Both the position numbers and the translations under genes were made by a program. A stretch of 15,481 nucleotides of DNA. It comes from JBDSTW01 sp039914705. GTDB lineage: Bacteria; Pseudomonadota; Gammaproteobacteria; SURF-13. Position 1 is the stretch's first letter; the number at the start of each line of letters is the position of its first letter. The notes beneath the pieces are model-generated. The model saw only the letters and a program-made list of their open reading frames with translations. It ran no database searches and was not told where the DNA came from. Below, piece after piece: positions 11,583-15,481 of the stretch. The stretch spans positions 1 to 15,481 of the forward strand of contig JBDSOT010000153.1 of NCBI GenBank assembly GCA_039914705.1, read 5' to 3'.

Positions 11583-13280
11583 ATGGATAATAAGCGGTTA
11601 TTTTTATTCGTTGCGCTGGCCTTTGTCGTGCTGCTTATCTGGCAGGCCTGGCAGGCCGACTACGGACAACAGGCCTTACCGGTCTCAGCTGGTACGACCG
11701 CAAACCCAACCAACCCCAAACAAGCCTCAACGTCGCCACCCCTCACAGCGGATGTTCCCCAGGCAGATCAACCGATAACCGATCCCGCTGCAACAGCAAC
11801 CGTCCCCGCAGCTATTGCGGGTGGTGACAACGGTTTTGCCCATGGCCAGACGGTGCAGGTCATCACCGATGTGGTGCATGCGCAGATTGATACGGTAGGC
11901 GGCGACTTGCGCGAACTCAAGTTGCTCAACTATCCGATTGCTGCGAACAAACCAGAGCAGCCCTTTCCGTTGCTGAACGATACCTTACCCAATTTGTTTG
12001 TGGCACAAAGCGGGCTTATTGCTGGGGCAAACGGCCCCGACCATCACGCCGTATTCGTACCGGAACAAGCCAGCTACCGGCTGCCTGAAAATGCCCGGGA
12101 ATTGAAGGTTCGTCTGCGCTGGGATGGGCCGGCGGGCATAACGGTTACCAAGGTCTATACCTTCTCGCGCAATAGTTACGAAATCGGGCTGGATTACGAG
12201 ATCAACAACGCCTCAGCGCAGGCTTGGTCAGGTCGTCTATACGGACAATTTCAGCGTGTAGTGGATGAGTCGCAGAAATCCGCCTTTATCTATACCTACA
12301 CGGGCGGCGTGCTCTCCAGTGTAGACAATAAATACGAAAAGATCGACTTTGATGATATGGCCGACCAGGATCTCAACCGCACAATTAAGGGTGGTTGGGC
12401 GGCCATCCTACAGCACTATTTCGTGGGCGCGTGGATACCGAAGGCCGATCAGAGTAATCAATATTATTCAAAGGCGCTGCCCGGCAAACGTTATATTCTG
12501 GGCGTGATGACGCCGGAAACGAGTATTCCGGCAGGCACCACGGGTACGCTGAGTACGCGTATGTATGCCGGACCGAAACTGCAGGATCATCTGGCGGAAG
12601 TAGCGCCAGGCCTTGAGCTCACGGTCGATTACGGGTTGCTGACGGTTATCGCGGAGCCTATCTTCTGGCTGCTTAAACAGATTCACGATATTGTGCAGAA
12701 TTGGGGCTGGTCTATCGTATTGCTGACCCTGCTGATTAAACTGGCCTTCTACAAACTATCTGCCGCCAGCTACCGGTCGATGGCGAACATGCGCCGCCTG
12801 CAGCCACGCATCGCTGCCCTCAAGGAACGTTACGGCGACGACCGTCAACGCATGAGTCAGGGTATGATGGAACTGTATAAGACCGAGAAGATCAATCCGC
12901 TCGGTGGTTGTTTGCCGGTACTGGTGCAGATCCCGGTATTTATCGCGCTGTACTGGGTGTTGCTGGAGAGCGTGGAGCTGCGCCAGGCGGACTTCATGCT
13001 CTGGATTAATGATTTATCCTCGCCCGACCCTTATTATATTTTGCCGCTGCTCATGGGCATTACCATGTTCATTCAGCAGAAGCTCAGTCCGGCGCCGCCC
13101 GATCCGTTGCAGGCCAAGGTCATGATGATCTTGCCGCCGGTATTCACGCTGTTCTTCGCCTTTTTCCCGGCCGGCCTGGTGCTCTACTGGGTGGCGAACA
13201 ATACCTTGTCGATCGCCCAGCAGTGGTATATCACGCGCACTGTCGAACAGGGCAAAGGGCGTAGCTCGCCGACAAAATAA
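11583..13280 (+). CDS. yidC: Membrane protein insertase YidC
   Basis: The 565-aa Oxa1-family insertase that places proteins in the inner membrane, alone or with SecYEG (E. coli 548 aa). TM1 is residues 5-22 (LFLFVALAFVVLLIWQAW). A Pro/Thr/Ala-rich linker (about 30-75) and the large periplasmic beta-sandwich domain follow. The core of five helices begins near residue 360 and holds SYRSMANMRRLQPRI and the signature KINPLGGCLPVLVQIPVFIALY, and the tail is short and basic. The linker after TM1 makes it slightly longer than the E. coli protein. It is the last gene before mnmE, separated by 67 bp without a strong terminator. Confidence 0.98.
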   Translation: MDNKRLFLFVALAFVVLLIWQAWQADYGQQALPVSAGTTANPTNPKQASTSPPLTADVPQADQPITDPAATATVPAAIAGGDNGFAHGQTVQVITDVVHAQIDTVGGDLRELKLLNYPIAANKPEQPFPLLNDTLPNLFVAQSGLIAGANGPDHHAVFVPEQASYRLPENARELKVRLRWDGPAGITVTKVYTFSRNSYEIGLDYEINNASAQAWSGRLYGQFQRVVDESQKSAFIYTYTGGVLSSVDNKYEKIDFDDMADQDLNRTIKGGWAAILQHYFVGAWIPKADQSNQYYSKALPGKRYILGVMTPETSIPAGTTGTLSTRMYAGPKLQDHLAEVAPGLELTVDYGLLTVIAEPIFWLLKQIHDIVQNWGWSIVLLTLLIKLAFYKLSAASYRSMANMRRLQPRIAALKERYGDDRQRMSQGMMELYKTEKINPLGGCLPVLVQIPVFIALYWVLLESVELRQADFMLWINDLSSPDPYYILPLLMGITMFIQQKLSPAPPDPLQAKVMMILPPVFTLFFAFFPAGLVLYWVANNTLSIAQQWYITRTVEQGKGRSSPTK

Positions 13281-13347
13281 AGCATCGCATGCGACCCGCG
13301 CGCAGATTCCGCGTAGCGGCATACGCGAAAACCACCTAAAGTAGGTC

Positions 13348-14718
13348 ATGGATTCATCCGCGCCAGCCGACACCATCGTTGCCTGCGCCACGGCACCCGG
13401 GCGTGGCGGCGTGGGGATTGTGCGTGTCTCAGGTCCGCTGGCCCCCGCGCTTGCCCAACAACTTTTGGGCAAACTCCCTAGCCCGCGCTATGCCGCTTAC
13501 CGGTCATTTCGCGCGGCCGATGGCGCAACCATCGACAGCGGCATCGCACTGTATTTTCCCGCCCCCCATTCCTTCACCGGCGAAGACGTGCTGGAGCTGC
13601 AAGGCCACGGTGGCGCGGTGGTAATGGACATGCTGCAACGGCGCACCATCGAACTGGGCGCGCGCCTGGCGCGGCCCGGTGAGTTTTCCGAGCGCGCATT
13701 TCTCAACGGCAAGATCGACCTCGCGCAGGCCGAGGCCATCGCCGACCTCATAGACAGCACCACGGAACAGGCCGCGCACGCCGCCACACGTTCCTTGCAG
13801 GGCGAATTTTCGGCGCGCGTTAATGTCCTCATCGAACAGCTCATCGACCTGCGCATGTATGTCGAGGCCGCCATCGACTTTCCAGAGGAAGAGGTCGACT
13901 TTCTCGCCGGCGAGCACATAAGTTCGCGCATGCAAGCCGTCATGGCGGAACTCACTGCGGTGTTAAACAGCGCGCGTCAGGGCAGCCTGTTGCGTGAAGG
14001 CATTAATGTGGTCATCGTCGGTCGCCCCAATGTCGGCAAATCCAGCCTGCTCAATCGTCTGGCCGGGCGCGACACCGCCATCGTGACCAATATCCCGGGC
14101 ACCACGCGCGATGTGTTGCGCGAACACATACACATCGACGGTCTGCCCCTGCATATTATCGACACTGCCGGCCTGCGCGACAGTCACGATCAGATCGAAC
14201 AGGAAGGCATGCGCCGTACCTGGCAGCAAATCAGCGGCGCTGATTGCGTGCTGCTGATTATGGATGACACCGCCAGCCTGGGCGCGGACGAGCAGGCCAT
14301 CATCGTACAACTGCCCAAGCAAATTCCGCTAACAATAATTCACAACAAGATCGACCTCAGCCGACACGAGCCGCAATTGATAAAAAATAACGCTCATGGA
14401 GAAGCCACACACCTCTGGCTTTCCGCCAAGACCGGCGCCGGCCTGGATATCTTGCGCACGCACCTCAAGGATGCCAGTGGCTATCATCAAACGACGGACG
14501 CCGGCACCTTCACGGCGCGCCGCCGTCACCTCGATGCCTTGGGGCGTGCCCAAAACAATTTACAAAATGGGATCCGCCAATTACAGGAGCGATGCGCCAG
14601 CGAACTGCTCGCCGAAGACTTACGTCAGGCGCAAAATGCATTAAGCGAAATCACCGGGGTCTTCGGCGCGGACGATCTCCTGGGTAGGATTTTCGCGGGA
14701 TTTTGCATCGGAAAATAA
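13348..14718 (+). CDS. mnmE: tRNA modification GTPase MnmE (TrmE)
   Basis: The 456-aa GTPase that with MnmG installs the (carboxymethyl)aminomethyl group at wobble U34 of certain tRNAs (E. coli 454 aa). The N-terminal folate-binding domain has APGRGGVGIVRVSG. The G domain carries GRPNVGKS (225-232), GTTRD (251-255), DTAGLR (273-278) and NKID (333-336). The terminal FCIGK supplies the invariant cysteine needed for the reaction. The ATG at 13348 follows AGTAGG. It is complete and follows yidC as in many gammaproteobacteria. The gap from 14719 to 14838 after it shows no clear terminator. Confidence 0.98.
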   Translation: MDSSAPADTIVACATAPGRGGVGIVRVSGPLAPALAQQLLGKLPSPRYAAYRSFRAADGATIDSGIALYFPAPHSFTGEDVLELQGHGGAVVMDMLQRRTIELGARLARPGEFSERAFLNGKIDLAQAEAIADLIDSTTEQAAHAATRSLQGEFSARVNVLIEQLIDLRMYVEAAIDFPEEEVDFLAGEHISSRMQAVMAELTAVLNSARQGSLLREGINVVIVGRPNVGKSSLLNRLAGRDTAIVTNIPGTTRDVLREHIHIDGLPLHIIDTAGLRDSHDQIEQEGMRRTWQQISGADCVLLIMDDTASLGADEQAIIVQLPKQIPLTIIHNKIDLSRHEPQLIKNNAHGEATHLWLSAKTGAGLDILRTHLKDASGYHQTTDAGTFTARRRHLDALGRAQNNLQNGIRQLQERCASELLAEDLRQAQNALSEITGVFGADDLLGRIFAGFCIGK

Positions 14719-14838
14719 CAGCACTCGCTGCAACGAACTTATCGTACAGAGGAACAGCGTGCCCTGGCATTACATAAAGGGCAACGAAGCGGTGAAACTG
14801 CGGTCTTACAACGTAGATAATCAACCAAGGTAAATTCA

Positions 14839-15481
14839 ATGGTCACTAAATTACACATGTTGTGCGTCATGCGGCTTATGGCACTTCTTTTGTGGGGGTT
14901 ATCGGGCATTGCCCAAGGCGCAAGTTCAGTACCTGCTGGCAACGGACTCGCCACGGCAATCTTTGCCGCCGGCTGTTTCTGGTGTGTGGAGTCGGATTTC
15001 GATAAAGTGCCCGGCGTACTTTCAACCACCTCGGGCTACACGGGTGGTGAAAAAAAAGATCCAACTTATGACCAGGTTTCCGCAGGTGGTACCGGCCACA
15101 AAGAGGCGGTACAAATTGTCTTTGATCCGAACAAAGTCAGCTATGCTCAACTGCTGAAGGTTTTTTGGAATAACGTCGACCCGCTCGATGCAAAGGGACA
15201 GTTCTGTGATAAGGGCGAGCAATATCGATCAGCAATTTTTTACAACAACGAGGAACAGCAGCAAGCGGCAGAACAATCAAAGGGCGAGCTGGAGAAATCC
15301 GGACGCTTCAAACAAGCTATCGTGACGCAGATCGTTCCGGCGTCGGCATTCTACCCGGCCGAAGAATATCATCAGGATTACCATAACAAGAATCCGCTAC
15401 GGTATAAATTCTACCGCTTCAATTGCGGTCGCGATGCGCAGTTGGAAGAGCTCCGAAAGAAGACTACTAACGAGAAAGGTC
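14839..15481 (+). CDS. msrA: Exported peptide-methionine (S)-S-oxide reductase MsrA, 3'-truncated by window
   Basis: The open frame runs from ATG 14839 off the right edge (214 residues seen, no stop). An N-terminal hydrophobic stretch (about residues 11-27, ending GIAQGASS) is a signal peptide, which places the enzyme in the periplasm. The MsrA domain follows with the catalytic Cys46 in GCFWCVE (45-51), then SGYTGG, GGTGHKEAVQI and EQYRSAIFYNN. Near the end FYRFNCGRD holds the likely recycling cysteine. MsrA reduces the S-epimer of methionine sulfoxide and repairs oxidised proteins. AAGG lies about nine bases before the ATG. No MsrB domain is visible before the edge. The downstream direction is unknown, so the C-terminal extension cannot be fully judged. 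Confidence 0.93.
   Translation, partial: MVTKLHMLCVMRLMALLLWGLSGIAQGASSVPAGNGLATAIFAAGCFWCVESDFDKVPGVLSTTSGYTGGEKKDPTYDQVSAGGTGHKEAVQIVFDPNKVSYAQLLKVFWNNVDPLDAKGQFCDKGEQYRSAIFYNNEEQQQAAEQSKGELEKSGRFKQAIVTQIVPASAFYPAEEYHQDYHNKNPLRYKFYRFNCGRDAQLEELRKKTTNEKG

Noticed and set aside
13497..13955. Long minus-strand frames opposite mnmE (also 13504-13935 and 13963-14322)
   Set aside because: They are antisense shadows of a complete, conserved mnmE and have no family features.
14739..15029. Minus-strand frames over the mnmE-msrA gap
   Set aside because: They run antisense into the MsrA signal peptide and catalytic domain; no ribosome site or recognisable protein.
1..15481. CRISPR arrays, insertion sequences, tRNA or rRNA genes
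   Set aside because: No regularly spaced repeats, transposase frames or tRNA/rRNA-like segments were seen.

Overview
The window is the replication-origin region of a gammaproteobacterial chromosome, plus an accessory iron/flavin-type redox locus. The signs are the divergent rpmH-rnpA-yidD-yidC-mnmE and dnaA-dnaN-gyrB blocks, a GyrB of 806 aa that carries the long gammaproteobacterial-type insert, and Pseudomonas/E. coli-like DnaA, DnaN and MnmE motifs. The species cannot be named from the sequence. The proteins suggest a free-living member of the deeper-branching gammaproteobacteria.

Layout: transcription diverges from about 10.7 kb. Rightward (+ strand) lie rpmH, rnpA (GTG start), yidD (overlaps rnpA), yidC, mnmE, and a secreted msrA that runs off the right edge. 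Leftward (- strand) lie dnaA, a 235-bp AT-rich intergenic region that is the best oriC candidate (DnaA boxes and an IHF-consensus site), dnaN, a short spacer with two inverted parS-like sites, gyrB, a TlpA-like thioredoxin, and hemJ. Almost all genes are co-oriented with forks leaving oriC. The exception is the htpG 3' end at the left edge. recF, usually found between dnaN and gyrB, is absent.

Beyond hemJ, still on the - strand, is a locus that looks iron-responsive: an OprO/OprP-type porin, an FMN-binding-domain exported protein with a covalent flavinylation motif, a PepSY-type membrane protein (overlapping the FMN gene), a small exported helical protein of unknown function, and a DoxX-family membrane protein. 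Two Fur-box-like 19-mers (15/19 and 16/19 to the classical palindrome) each overlap the -35 of a promoter with 17-bp spacing. One lies before the porin and the other before the small exported protein. The second promoter is followed by a strong intrinsic terminator inside the 5' leader, which suggests conditional read-through or attenuation.

How the genes fit together: the core block handles initiation (DnaA, clamp, gyrase), possible centromere loading (parS), and membrane-protein biogenesis, RNase P and tRNA modification. The accessory block plausibly moves electrons through covalently bound flavin in the periplasm, possibly for ferric-iron reduction. That assignment is inferred from motifs and regulatory sites only.
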